Part shown: in pieces, positions 6,879 through 11,845 of the stretch
How the letters are laid out: every line of letters begins with the position of its first letter
Position numbering within the stretch: the stretch's first letter is position 1
NCBI GenBank assembly: GCA_026419635.1
Contig: JANZZB010000039.1
Location: 1 to 11,845 of the forward strand
DNA: 11,845 nt
Origin: Clostridiales bacterium
Lineage (GTDB): Bacteria; Bacillota; Clostridia; Oscillospirales; Butyricicoccaceae
Direction: 5' to 3'
Position numbers and translations under genes: made by a program
The notes under the pieces: generated by a model
What the model saw: only the letters and a program-made list of their open reading frames with translations
The model's database searches: none
Told to the model about the DNA's origin: nothing

Positions 6879-7304
6879 TTATTCTTCAACGGTAATGCCC
6901 ATGCTTCTAGCAGTTCCCGCGATCATGCTCATCGCGGATTCAATGTTAGCAGCGTTTAAATCAGGCATTTTCGTCTCTGCAATCTTTTTAACATCTTCAC
7001 GGCTGATCTTTGCGACTTTAACCTTGTTCGGGGTTCCGGACGCGGTTTCAATTTTGCAAGCCTTTTTGATCAGAACTGCTGCCGGGGGGGTTTTTGTAAT
7101 AAAGCTGAAGGAACGATCGGCATATACGGTTATAACAACCGGAATAATAAGGCCGATATCATTTTTTGTGCGCTCATTGAACTCCTTGGTAAATGCCATA
7201 ATATTAACGCCGTGCTGACCGAGAGCCGGTCCAACAGGCGGCGCCGGAGTGGCTTTACCTGCAGGAATCTGAAGCTTGATAAATCCTACTACTTTTTGTG
7301 CCAC
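6879..7304 (-). CDS. rplK: 50S ribosomal protein L11
   Basis: L11 binds the GTPase-associated region of 23S rRNA and is the target region of thiostrepton-like antibiotics. The 141-residue product has the proline-rich N-terminal domain (PAPPVGPALGQHGVNIMAF at about 20-38), TPPAAVLIKKA, and the C-terminal rRNA-binding signature KMPDLNAANIESAMSMIAGTA. Length is standard. The start is GTG at 7302-7304, fixed by AGGAGGTG at 7313-7320 with an 8-base spacer. A C7 run on the coding strand (G7 on the + strand at 7084-7090) encodes Pro-Pro within the conserved TPPA. A structured 156-base leader separates it from nusG. Confidence 0.98.
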   Translation of the reverse strand: MAQKVVGFIKLQIPAGKATPAPPVGPALGQHGVNIMAFTKEFNERTKNDIGLIIPVVITVYADRSFSFITKTPPAAVLIKKACKIETASGTPNKVKVAKISREDVKKIAETKMPDLNAANIESAMSMIAGTARSMGITVEE

Positions 7305-7330
7305 TTGTGTTGCACCTCCTTAAGAAAAAT

Positions 7331-7366
7331 GTGGTAATTGGCGGAACGCTTACGCGCCCTCCCACC
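7331..7366 (-). promoter_or_regulatory. Candidate L1-binding mRNA site before rplK
   Basis: The transcript reads GGUGGGAGGGCGC, loop GUAA, GCG and then a tail ending ACCAC. GUGG and CCAC close the structure, and the central hairpin is GC-rich. The 5' GGUGGGAGG and 3' ACCAC are identical to the candidate before rplA. It ends 10 bases before the rplK ribosome binding site AGGAGGTG. L1 repressing rplK-rplA through a leader site is established in E. coli and widely conserved; its use here is inferred. Confidence 0.55.
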
Positions 7367-7369
7367 GAG

Positions 7370-7452
7370 AAAAGCATCTGACCGCGTTTGCGGAAGAATG
7401 CTTTGCCGCATGAAAAATTTCATGCAGCCAAATAAAGCCCGTAAGGCCTTAT
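7370..7452 (-). other. Three consecutive hairpins in the nusG-rplK gap
   Basis: In transcript order: AUAAGGCC (7445-7452) with GGCUUUAU (7432-7439), 8 pairs including one G-U, directly after nusG; GCAUGAA with UUCAUGC at 7408-7425, 7 pairs; and a two-tier stem AAAGCAU/AUGCUUU (7398-7404 with 7371-7377) enclosing CCGC/GCGG, followed by UUUUCUC. The last may be a partial terminator that lowers or regulates read-through from nusG into rplK. No promoter is evident inside this gap. Confidence 0.45.
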
Positions 7453-7460
7453 AAGTGAGG

Positions 7461-7982
7461 TTAACTAATTGGTTCGACCTGGTCCAGCTCCAGCTCTACA
7501 GGGGTTTCGCGGCCAAACATAGACACAACAATACTGACTTTGTTCTTGTCCAGCTGAATATCTTCAACAAGGCCGATAAAGCCATCCAGAGGCCCGTCGC
7601 AGACCTTTACATTGTCTCCAACCGAGTATTGCAAGGAAATTTCGCGCTTTTCAACACCAAGGGCGTCCACTTCGGCATCCGTTAACGGAACAGGCTTTGA
7701 GGATGGGCCGACAAAACCAGTGACACCTCTGGTATTTCGAACGACATGCCAACTTTCGTCCGTCATGACCATCTTCAAAAGGACATAACCCGGAAAAAGC
7801 TTTCGTTCGACCTCTTTACGCGAATTATCCTTTATTTCGACAACTGTTTCCATTGGAACCTTGACCGTATGGATCAAGTCGTGAAGTTTGCGGTTTTCAA
7901 CTGCTTTTTCAATTGTCGCGGCTACTTTGTTTTCGTAGCCAGAATACGTATGAATGACATACCACTTGGCGTTGTCGGACAT
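7461..7982 (-). CDS. nusG: Transcription termination/antitermination factor NusG
   Basis: NusG binds the clamp of RNA polymerase and affects pausing, termination and coupling to translation. The 173-residue product has the N-terminal NGN domain (about 5-110, starting KWYVIHTYSGYENKV and containing KLFPGYVL at 61-68) and a C-terminal KOW domain (about 120-173, VGDNVKVCDGPLDGFIGLVEDI). Length is normal. The ATG has AAGGAGA at 7989-7995 with a 6-base spacer. It follows secE after 22 bases, the classical order, and is likely co-transcribed from the rpmG promoter. Confidence 0.98.
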   Translation of the reverse strand: MSDNAKWYVIHTYSGYENKVAATIEKAVENRKLHDLIHTVKVPMETVVEIKDNSRKEVERKLFPGYVLLKMVMTDESWHVVRNTRGVTGFVGPSSKPVPLTDAEVDALGVEKREISLQYSVGDNVKVCDGPLDGFIGLVEDIQLDKNKVSIVVSMFGRETPVELELDQVEPIS

Positions 7983-8004
7983 GAAGACTCTCCTTAAATC
8001 AATA

Positions 8005-8256
8005 TCAGCCTATTGTGCTGATCAGGATATCTCTGCCATAAGCAAAAATAAAATCAATGATCCAGATAAATACACCAACGGACAATACAGCGCCGATAAC
8101 GACAAGAGTATTGTTTGCTACTTGCTTTCTTGATGCCCAAACAATCTTTTTTATTTCAGCTTTGAGCTCACGGAACCACTTTTTTATGCCTTCTAAAAAA
8201 CTGCGTCTCGGCTTTTTGGAAGCCGATGCGGAAACCGCTTTTTTTTCTTCAGACAT
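8005..8256 (-). CDS. secE: Preprotein translocase subunit SecE
   Basis: SecE is the small clamp subunit of the SecYEG channel in the cytoplasmic membrane. The 83-residue product has a basic cytoplasmic N-terminus, an amphipathic segment WFRELKAEIKKIVWASRKQ (27-45) and one membrane helix (about 50-72), the single-span form usual outside enterobacteria. The conserved WPS is WAS here (Ala41 in place of proline). The ATG is preceded by a purine-rich AAAGGAAGGG 10 bases upstream, a weaker site than those of its neighbours. It lies between rpmG and nusG as expected. Confidence 0.96.
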   Translation of the reverse strand: MSEEKKAVSASASKKPRRSFLEGIKKWFRELKAEIKKIVWASRKQVANNTLVVIGAVLSVGVFIWIIDFIFAYGRDILISTIG

Positions 8257-8284
8257 GAAGCTGCACCCTTCCTTTCAAATACTC

Positions 8285-8434
8285 TTACTTGCTTTCTCTG
8301 TGCAAGGTGTGCTTTTTGCAGAAGCGGCAGTACTTGTTCATTTCAAGACGGTCGGGATCATTCTTTTTGTTTTTTACGGTATCGTAGTTTCTTTGTTTGC
8401 ATTCTGTGCACGAAAGTGTAATCTTAACGCGCAT
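8285..8434 (-). CDS. rpmG: 50S ribosomal protein L33, zinc-binding form
   Basis: L33 is a small protein of the large subunit near the E site. The 49-residue product begins MRVKITLSCTEC and has two cysteine pairs (C9/C12 and C36/C39), the zinc-binding (C+) type. The ATG at 8432-8434 has AAAGGAGGT 6 bases upstream (8441-8449). A longer in-frame reading up to 8569 has no ribosome binding site, runs through the promoter and terminator-like leader, and does not resemble L33, so it is rejected. It is the first gene of the rpmG-secE-nusG unit. Confidence 0.97.
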   Translation of the reverse strand: MRVKITLSCTECKQRNYDTVKNKKNDPDRLEMNKYCRFCKKHTLHRESK

Positions 8435-8466
8435 ATCGGCACCTCCTTTAATATTTTGCCTCCCTT

Positions 8467-8529
8467 TGCAGGGTAATTGCCCGCAAATTTTTACGGAACA
8501 AAAAACAGGGTCTAATGCGAAACCCTGCA
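8467..8529 (-). promoter_or_regulatory. Terminator-like leader (candidate attenuator) of rpmG-secE-nusG
   Basis: Within about 10 bases of the predicted transcription start, CAGGGU (8522-8527) pairs with ACCCUG (8506-8511) around a 10-base loop and is followed by UUUUUUG, the form of an intrinsic terminator. The same 5' arm, as UGCAGGGU (8522-8529), is perfectly complementary over 8 bases to ACCCUGCA (8467-8474) further down the leader. The two pairings exclude each other, which suggests a terminator/antiterminator switch. The regulator is unknown. Confidence 0.5.
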
Positions 8530-8540
8530 TAGGTAAAGTT

Positions 8541-8569
8541 AATATATCAAAAAAATGCAAAAAGGTCAA
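8541..8569 (-). promoter_or_regulatory. Sigma-A promoter of rpmG-secE-nusG
   Basis: TTGACC (8564-8569) and TATATT (8541-8546) are spaced by 17 bases on the - strand, matching 5 of 6 at the -35 box. The predicted start near 8533 gives a leader of about 100 bases before rpmG. Confidence 0.8.
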
Positions 8570-8580
8570 GTGGGAATATC

Positions 8581-8604
8581 AAAACTGTGATTAAAAACAG
8601 TTTT
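8581..8604. repeat. Inverted repeat between divergent rpmG and ruvX promoters
   Basis: AAAACTGT (8581-8588) and ACAGTTTT (8597-8604) are perfect 8-base arms with an 8-base A-rich spacer. The repeat lies between the rpmG -35 box and the ruvX promoter, a place suited to an operator, but no known regulator site is recognised. Confidence 0.35.
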
Positions 8605-8627
8605 ATGATGTAGAAATTTAGATTTTA

Positions 8628-8656
8628 TTTTCAAAATGCTTTTTTGTATATATAAT
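8628..8656 (+). promoter_or_regulatory. Probable sigma-A promoter of ruvX
   Basis: TATAAT at 8651-8656 is a perfect -10 box. TTTTCA at 8628-8633, 17 bases upstream, matches TTGACA at 4 of 6 positions. The start codon is 39 bases beyond the -10 box. Confidence 0.6.
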
Positions 8657-8694
8657 ATTGTTAAAAAAAGAGCGCGATAAAGGATGAGAATATA

Positions 8695-9108
8695 TTGAAA
8701 ATTATGGGGATTGATCTTGGCGAACGGAGAACGGGAATTGCGTTTTCAGACCAAACTGCAACGTTATCCGGTGAAGCGTTTGTTTTGGAAGAATATAATA
8801 TGGAACGTTTAGCACAAAAAATATATGAGGAAGCGATAAGCAGAAACGTATCGGAAATCGTTTTGGGATGCCCTAAAAACATGAATGCGACAGAAGGGGA
8901 AAAGGCCAAAAAAAGCATAGCCTTTGCCGAAACACTCCGCAATCTGACCGGTTTACCGGTTGTTTTATGGGATGAACGGCTTACTACGGTAGATGCGCAT
9001 CGAATTTTACATGCGTCAGGAAAAAAAGAAAAGAAGTACAGAAAAGTAATTGATGCGGTCGCAGCTTCTATTATTCTTCAGAATTATCTTGATTTTAAGA
9101 ATCGGTAG
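8695..9108 (+). CDS. ruvX: RuvX/YqgF family nuclease (putative Holliday junction resolvase)
   Basis: The family has an RNase H-like fold and is linked to Holliday junction resolution and to 5' maturation of pre-16S rRNA. The 137-residue product shows GIDLGERRTGIAFSD at 5-19 (Asp7), LGCPKNMNATEGEKA at 57-71, WDERLTTVDA at 92-101 (Glu94) and DAVAASIILQNYL at 120-132 (Asp120); these are the acidic residues expected of the active site. The start is TTG at 8695, favoured by AAAGGA at 8679-8684 with a 10-base spacer; the ATG at 8704 would lose MKI from the first strand. Its end overlaps the convergent transporter gene by 14 bases. Confidence 0.95.
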   Translation: MKIMGIDLGERRTGIAFSDQTATLSGEAFVLEEYNMERLAQKIYEEAISRNVSEIVLGCPKNMNATEGEKAKKSIAFAETLRNLTGLPVVLWDERLTTVDAHRILHASGKKEKKYRKVIDAVAASIILQNYLDFKNR

Positions 9109-9475
9109 GTTTATTTTTTTGTTTTTTGAAAAACAATTCTTTTAGTCCTGTGTATAAAAGCAGAATGCCGAATAACCGGCGGAGCAGGGAAGTATCAATT
9201 GAATTTGCAAGCATTGCAGAAAAAATAGATGTAATAATGCCGGCACCGATGGAATAGAGTGCCGGTTTTACTTTTACAAAATGATTTTTAATATGAGAGT
9301 AAAGGGAAGCAGGTGCGCACGCAATAAAATAAAGCAGGTTAATTCCCTGTGCTTCACGTTGTGCTATAGATGTAAAAAAGGCGATATAAAGCATCAGAAG
9401 GGTACCTCCTCCGATGCCAAATCCGCTTAATATACCAGTCAGCAATCCGACAAGTATGGCGTATATTTGGCTCAT
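9095..9475 (-). CDS. Half-length TSUP (TauE/SafE) family membrane protein, second of a pair
   Basis: TSUP proteins export sulfite, organosulfonates or similar anions; the substrate here is unknown. The 126-residue product has about four hydrophobic spans (roughly 5-33, 44-61, 72-90, 97-115) and the family's glycine-rich motif GFGIGGGTLL at 18-27. It ends with LLRRLFGILLLYTGLKELFF and a charged lysine-rich tail. Full family members have about 250 residues and two such halves, so this is one half. Its ATG overlaps the stop of the upstream half gene by ATGA (9472-9475), implying coupled translation and a heterodimer. Its last 14 bases overlap the end of ruvX. Confidence 0.88.
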   Translation of the reverse strand: MSQIYAILVGLLTGILSGFGIGGGTLLMLYIAFFTSIAQREAQGINLLYFIACAPASLYSHIKNHFVKVKPALYSIGAGIITSIFSAMLANSIDTSLLRRLFGILLLYTGLKELFFKKQKNKPTDS

Positions 9476-9840
9476 ATCAAAAGTACCGCCCGAATTCCGC
9501 CATAAATGAGAAGAGCCCCGAAGGCTCTGCGGAGTAATGATGTAGGTACGCGTTTAAAAAGAAAACCTGCCAGAATGCCGCCAAAAAAGCCGCCGATCAG
9601 ATATGGATAAGCATAATTAAAATTAATTCCGCCGTTTAATGAGTAAACAAATACGGAAGAAATACACATTGGAAGCACAACAAAAACTGAAGTTGCAAAT
9701 GCTTCCTGTTCCGATATTTTAATCCATCGGATAAAAAGGGGTACCAAGAAAAGCCCGCCGCCCGCTCCGAAAAAACCATTTGCAAGACCTGCAAGTGCTC
9801 CTGTAACGGCATATTTTTTTGAGTCAGAGATTTGAAACAT
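9472..9840 (-). CDS. Half-length TSUP (TauE/SafE) family membrane protein, first of a pair
   Basis: This 122-residue product is the matching half of the neighbouring transporter gene. It has about four hydrophobic spans, the motif GFFGAGGGLFLVP at 22-34 and the C-terminal SLLRRAFGALLIYGGIRAVLL, closely parallel to the end of its partner. A probable four-plus-four helix heterodimer is inferred from the fused full-length family. The ATG at 9838-9840 has AAAGGAA at 9849-9855 with an 8-base spacer. Each gene begins and ends cleanly with its own start, so this is not a frameshifted single gene. Substrate is not predictable from the sequence. Confidence 0.88.
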   Translation of the reverse strand: MFQISDSKKYAVTGALAGLANGFFGAGGGLFLVPLFIRWIKISEQEAFATSVFVVLPMCISSVFVYSLNGGINFNYAYPYLIGGFFGGILAGFLFKRVPTSLLRRAFGALLIYGGIRAVLLI

Positions 9841-9876
9841 GATGACGGTTCCTTTCGACTGGCAAACAAAAACTGT

Positions 9877-9885
9877 TTTATAACA
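9877..9885 (-). promoter_or_regulatory. Possible extended -10 promoter of the TSUP pair
   Basis: TGTTATAAA on the - strand fits an extended -10 element (TGn then TATAAA), about 37 bases before the first TSUP start, in a very A/T-rich stretch. No -35 box is visible at the right distance. Confidence 0.35.
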
Positions 9886-9948
9886 TAAATATGAAATAAA
9901 AATTTAGATAAAAAAATACAGCTTGTTGAAGAAAGTATATTTAGGGGA

Positions 9949-10137
9949 CTTACGGGGTCGAAACCCCTTAATGTAAGATTAGTCCGCAGGCGGACATGCG
10001 CCGCCGAAGGACACACTGGACAAAACCGAAGGGTTTGTCCGTACCTGGGGAAGCATCGAGGGGGAACTGGGTTCCCTCTCGAAAGGCTGTCGATTTTATC
10101 GACAGCCTCAAAGAATAGAAACATTGTTTCTATTCTT
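9949..10137. repeat. Array of six consecutive palindromes in the spoIIP-TSUP gap
   Basis: The 349-base gap at 9841-10189 has no credible gene. Its centre holds six hairpins in a row: 9949-9977 (CTTAC..GTAAG enclosing GGGGT/ACCCC), 9982-9995 (GTCCGC/GCGGAC), 10018-10040 (10-base arms, one mismatch), 10057-10081 (11-base arms, one G-U on the + strand), 10084-10108 (AGGCTGTCGAT/ATCGACAGCCT, perfect) and 10111-10137 (12-base arms, perfect). The part from about 9945 to 10110 is much richer in G and C than its A/T-rich flanks. The last two could end spoIIP transcription, but no strong T tract follows on the - strand. A mobile repeat or structured RNA is possible. Confidence 0.7.
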
Positions 10138-10189
10138 GCAAAAAAATCCAAGTTTCATACAAGTGGTTGTTTATTAAACGGTATCAAAA

Positions 10190-11299
10190 TTATTTTTTAT
10201 ATCTTTTTAAAGTATCGGCCATAGTGTCAGCCAGAAGGGACGCGGAATAAACCGCTTCTTCCAACGTATTCCCGCTGGTTCCTATTTCGATTAATGTTGC
10301 ACAGGGCCGGACATTTTGATTAAACCGCTCGGATCTTAAATTGATCGGCCTCATTAGAGTAGGGTATTTTTTTAATAAATCCCGTTGGAGCGTTACATCA
10401 AACGCCAAGTTTTGGCGCCAGTCTTTATGTGAGAGACCTCCCTCGTCTGTTCCGCAGACCAACATAATTTGGGCGGCTTTTTTTCCATTGATTGTTGTTT
10501 CTGTTTTGTATTTTATTCCGGTCGACGAAATCATTGCGTCGCGATGGAGGTCAATAACGACTTTAATAGACGGATATTTTTTTAATTGTTCGCTTATCGC
10601 TTTCATAGAGCGTGTATAGGAGCCTGTATAAGATGGGTAATCAAAATACCCGTCTTCATAATGGATGGTTTTAATGCCTTTTTTGTTCAGGATTTTTTCT
10701 ATTTCATCACCGACCCGTACGACACTGTATCGTTTGTCAAGCGTCCTGTCATTATCGTCGGGAGTATAGGTATCCTGCCCATTTGGGGAATAAGCTTCGC
10801 TTGTGTGCGTATGGTAAATTAATACTTGCGGACCTTTATCAGATAAAGTGAGAGAAGGACCGGTTCTTAACAGTGCATCTATATCAGGATTATAGCCGGT
10901 CTCATTTTTCATAGTAATGATTTTACTATCTGTTGAATCGTCCGATTTGATAGTAATGCCGGTAATCGGATGGCGCTGCTGCATTAGCTGAAGGTCGCTT
11001 GTTGTCACGGAGCTTTCACTAATCTCTAATGGCAAAGAGCTTTCGTGTTCTGCAGAATCATCAATTGAATTCTCGCTTTCGTTCTCTTTTAAATAAGGAA
11101 GTCCGTCGGGCGTGTCCAATTTTACGCTTGACGCGTTATACAGGGTTTCAAGCTTTTTATCCGCACTTAAAGGATTCTTTTCTTGTTGATTTATTACATA
11201 AACAGATAAAAAAAACAAAAGAGATGCAGCAAACAAAAAAAGTTGGAGACGAAATTTAAGCGTTCCTGGTTTTTTATAAACCCTTCTTTTTTTCATCAT
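10190..11299 (-). CDS. spoIIP: Stage II sporulation protein P (peptidoglycan hydrolase)
   Basis: SpoIIP is the amidase/endopeptidase that, with SpoIID and SpoIIM, thins septal peptidoglycan during engulfment of the forespore. The 369-residue product has a basic N-terminus, one membrane anchor (about 16-36), a low-complexity Ser/Glu-rich linker (about 70-125), and a C-terminal catalytic domain with LIYHTHTSEAY at 160-170, VIDLHRDA at 248-255 and TLIEIGTSGNTLEEA at 335-349; His163, His252 and Glu338 are likely metal ligands or catalytic residues, by family likeness. The first of two adjacent ATGs is taken because AAAGGGAG lies 9 bases upstream. It follows gpr after 155 bases, the order seen in Bacillus. 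I could not make out a clear sigma-E promoter in that gap. Confidence 0.96.
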   Translation of the reverse strand: MMKKRRVYKKPGTLKFRLQLFLFAASLLFFLSVYVINQQEKNPLSADKKLETLYNASSVKLDTPDGLPYLKENESENSIDDSAEHESSLPLEISESSVTTSDLQLMQQRHPITGITIKSDDSTDSKIITMKNETGYNPDIDALLRTGPSLTLSDKGPQVLIYHTHTSEAYSPNGQDTYTPDDNDRTLDKRYSVVRVGDEIEKILNKKGIKTIHYEDGYFDYPSYTGSYTRSMKAISEQLKKYPSIKVVIDLHRDAMISSTGIKYKTETTINGKKAAQIMLVCGTDEGGLSHKDWRQNLAFDVTLQRDLLKKYPTLMRPINLRSERFNQNVRPCATLIEIGTSGNTLEEAVYSASLLADTMADTLKRYKK

Positions 11300-11454
11300 T
11301 CGGTAAAGCTCCCTTTCGCAGTATCAAAAGCTAAATCATTAGCTTCGTGCACGTTTCCGAAGCCTAAGGTGAGGGAAGCACTGGAAACGAAATATACAGA
11401 ATAGCTATAAAAATAGACGTATCTGTATTTATATATACTGCGGGGAAGAGTCCG

Positions 11455-11845
11455 CTATGACAAAAATAACTCGATATCAGACATGGAAAGATTGTCCTGC
11501 AGAGCAAAGTCAATGCCATAACCGATGATTTTGGCCGTTTCTGAAATATGCCGGTCAATTTCCTTTGGAGTAACAATTGGATTTTCTTCGTTTTTCAAAA
11601 GTTCGTCAGGCGAGATATTTTTAATTCCTGCAGATTCGGCAATGTCCAGCGCAAGCGTAACCGCATCCACGACGGTTGGAACACCCATTGCAATAACCGG
11701 TACGCCTAATGAATCTTTGGTCAGCTCAAAACGAGTATTACCAACGCCGGAACCGGGTGCGATTCCCGTATTGCTGATCTGTACTGTGTTGCATAAGCGG
11801 TTGAGCCGGCGGGATGCAAGTGCATCAATTGCAATAACCAGAGAC
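11455..11845 (-). CDS. gpr: Germination protease GPR, C-terminal part (5' end outside window)
   Basis: GPR is the aspartate-type protease that degrades small acid-soluble spore proteins at germination. The frame is open from the right edge to a TAG at 11455-11457, giving 129 residues. The visible part contains AIDALASRRLNRL, QISNTGIAPGSGVGNTR and VPVIAMGVPTVVDAVTLALD, all characteristic of the family; the Asp of IDALASR is probably one of the conserved active-site acids. The internal ATG at 11688 is not the start, because conserved sequence continues upstream of it. Family members are about 330-370 residues, so roughly two thirds is missing. spoIIP follows downstream. Confidence 0.95.
   Translation of the reverse strand, partial: SLVIAIDALASRRLNRLCNTVQISNTGIAPGSGVGNTRFELTKDSLGVPVIAMGVPTVVDAVTLALDIAESAGIKNISPDELLKNEENPIVTPKEIDRHISETAKIIGYGIDFALQDNLSMSDIELFLS

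Noticed and set aside
8435..8569. 45-codon N-terminal extension of rpmG
   Set aside because: It covers the promoter, the terminator-like hairpin and the ribosome binding site of rpmG, and L33 proteins begin at the ATG of 8432-8434.
9119..9136. T-rich inverted repeat as ruvX terminator
   Set aside because: The 8-pair stem is only A/T plus one G-C, has a 2-base loop, and lies in the coding end of the TSUP gene; too weak to call.
9949..10137. CRISPR array
   Set aside because: The palindromes differ in sequence and there are no identical repeats with regular spacers.
9636..10151. Long minus-strand open frame of 171 codons across the hairpin array
   Set aside because: It overlaps the TSUP gene in another frame, has no ribosome binding site or recognisable domain, and its Cys/Pro/Arg-rich text comes from the GC-rich palindromes.
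11400..11454. Sigma-E promoter for spoIIP in the gpr-spoIIP gap
   Set aside because: The gap is A/T-rich, but I could not find a -35/-10 pair matching the sigma-E pattern well enough to report.
11364..11576. Minus-strand frame of 70 codons between spoIIP and gpr
   Set aside because: It overlaps gpr out of frame, lacks a ribosome binding site and resembles nothing.

Overview
The window looks like the chromosome of a spore-forming, probably anaerobic member of the Clostridia (Bacillota), plausibly the Ruminococcaceae/Oscillospiraceae side. This rests on gene content and protein resemblance, not a search. The clues are sporulation genes (gpr, spoIIP), the NAD-linked class 1B dihydroorotate dehydrogenase pair (pyrK and pyrD), strong GGAGG ribosome binding sites, sigma-A promoters with 17-base spacers, and an L10 leader of the Firmicutes kind. 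No phage, insertion sequence, CRISPR array, tRNA or rRNA was seen.

Layout. Positions 1-3437 (+) hold the end of a pyrimidine cluster: the 3' half of carB, then pyrK and pyrD. CarB makes carbamoyl phosphate. PyrD with its PyrK electron-transfer subunit oxidises dihydroorotate to orotate. A gene of its own at 3593-4753 (+) fuses a histidine phosphatase domain to a GNAT acetyltransferase domain. Positions 4927-8434 (-) are the core ribosome/transcription block, read right to left: rpmG, secE, nusG, rplK, rplA, then rplJ and rplL. It is interrupted by several structured regulatory regions. A strong rho-independent terminator follows rplL, and rpoB/rpoC, which usually come next, are absent. A divergent promoter region at 8435-8694 separates this block from ruvX (8695-9108, +). 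ruvX overlaps tail to tail with a pair of half-length TSUP membrane transporter genes (9095-9840, -). A roughly 350-base gap (9841-10189) holds a dense row of palindromes. The right end carries spoIIP and the 3' part of gpr (10190-11845, -), a classical sporulation neighbour pair.

Regulation is the most interesting layer. The rplJ-rplL pair has its own near-consensus promoter, an L10-type leader and a terminator overlapping the alternative helix. rplK and rplA are each preceded by the same GGUGGGAGG-hairpin-ACCAC architecture, consistent with two L1-binding sites in one operon. The rpmG-secE-nusG promoter is followed almost at once by a small terminator-like hairpin, one arm of which can pair instead with a downstream copy, suggesting an undescribed attenuator. 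I see no unmistakably new multi-gene system. The best candidates for something undescribed are these RNA elements, the hairpin array at 9949-10137 and the phosphatase-acetyltransferase fusion.
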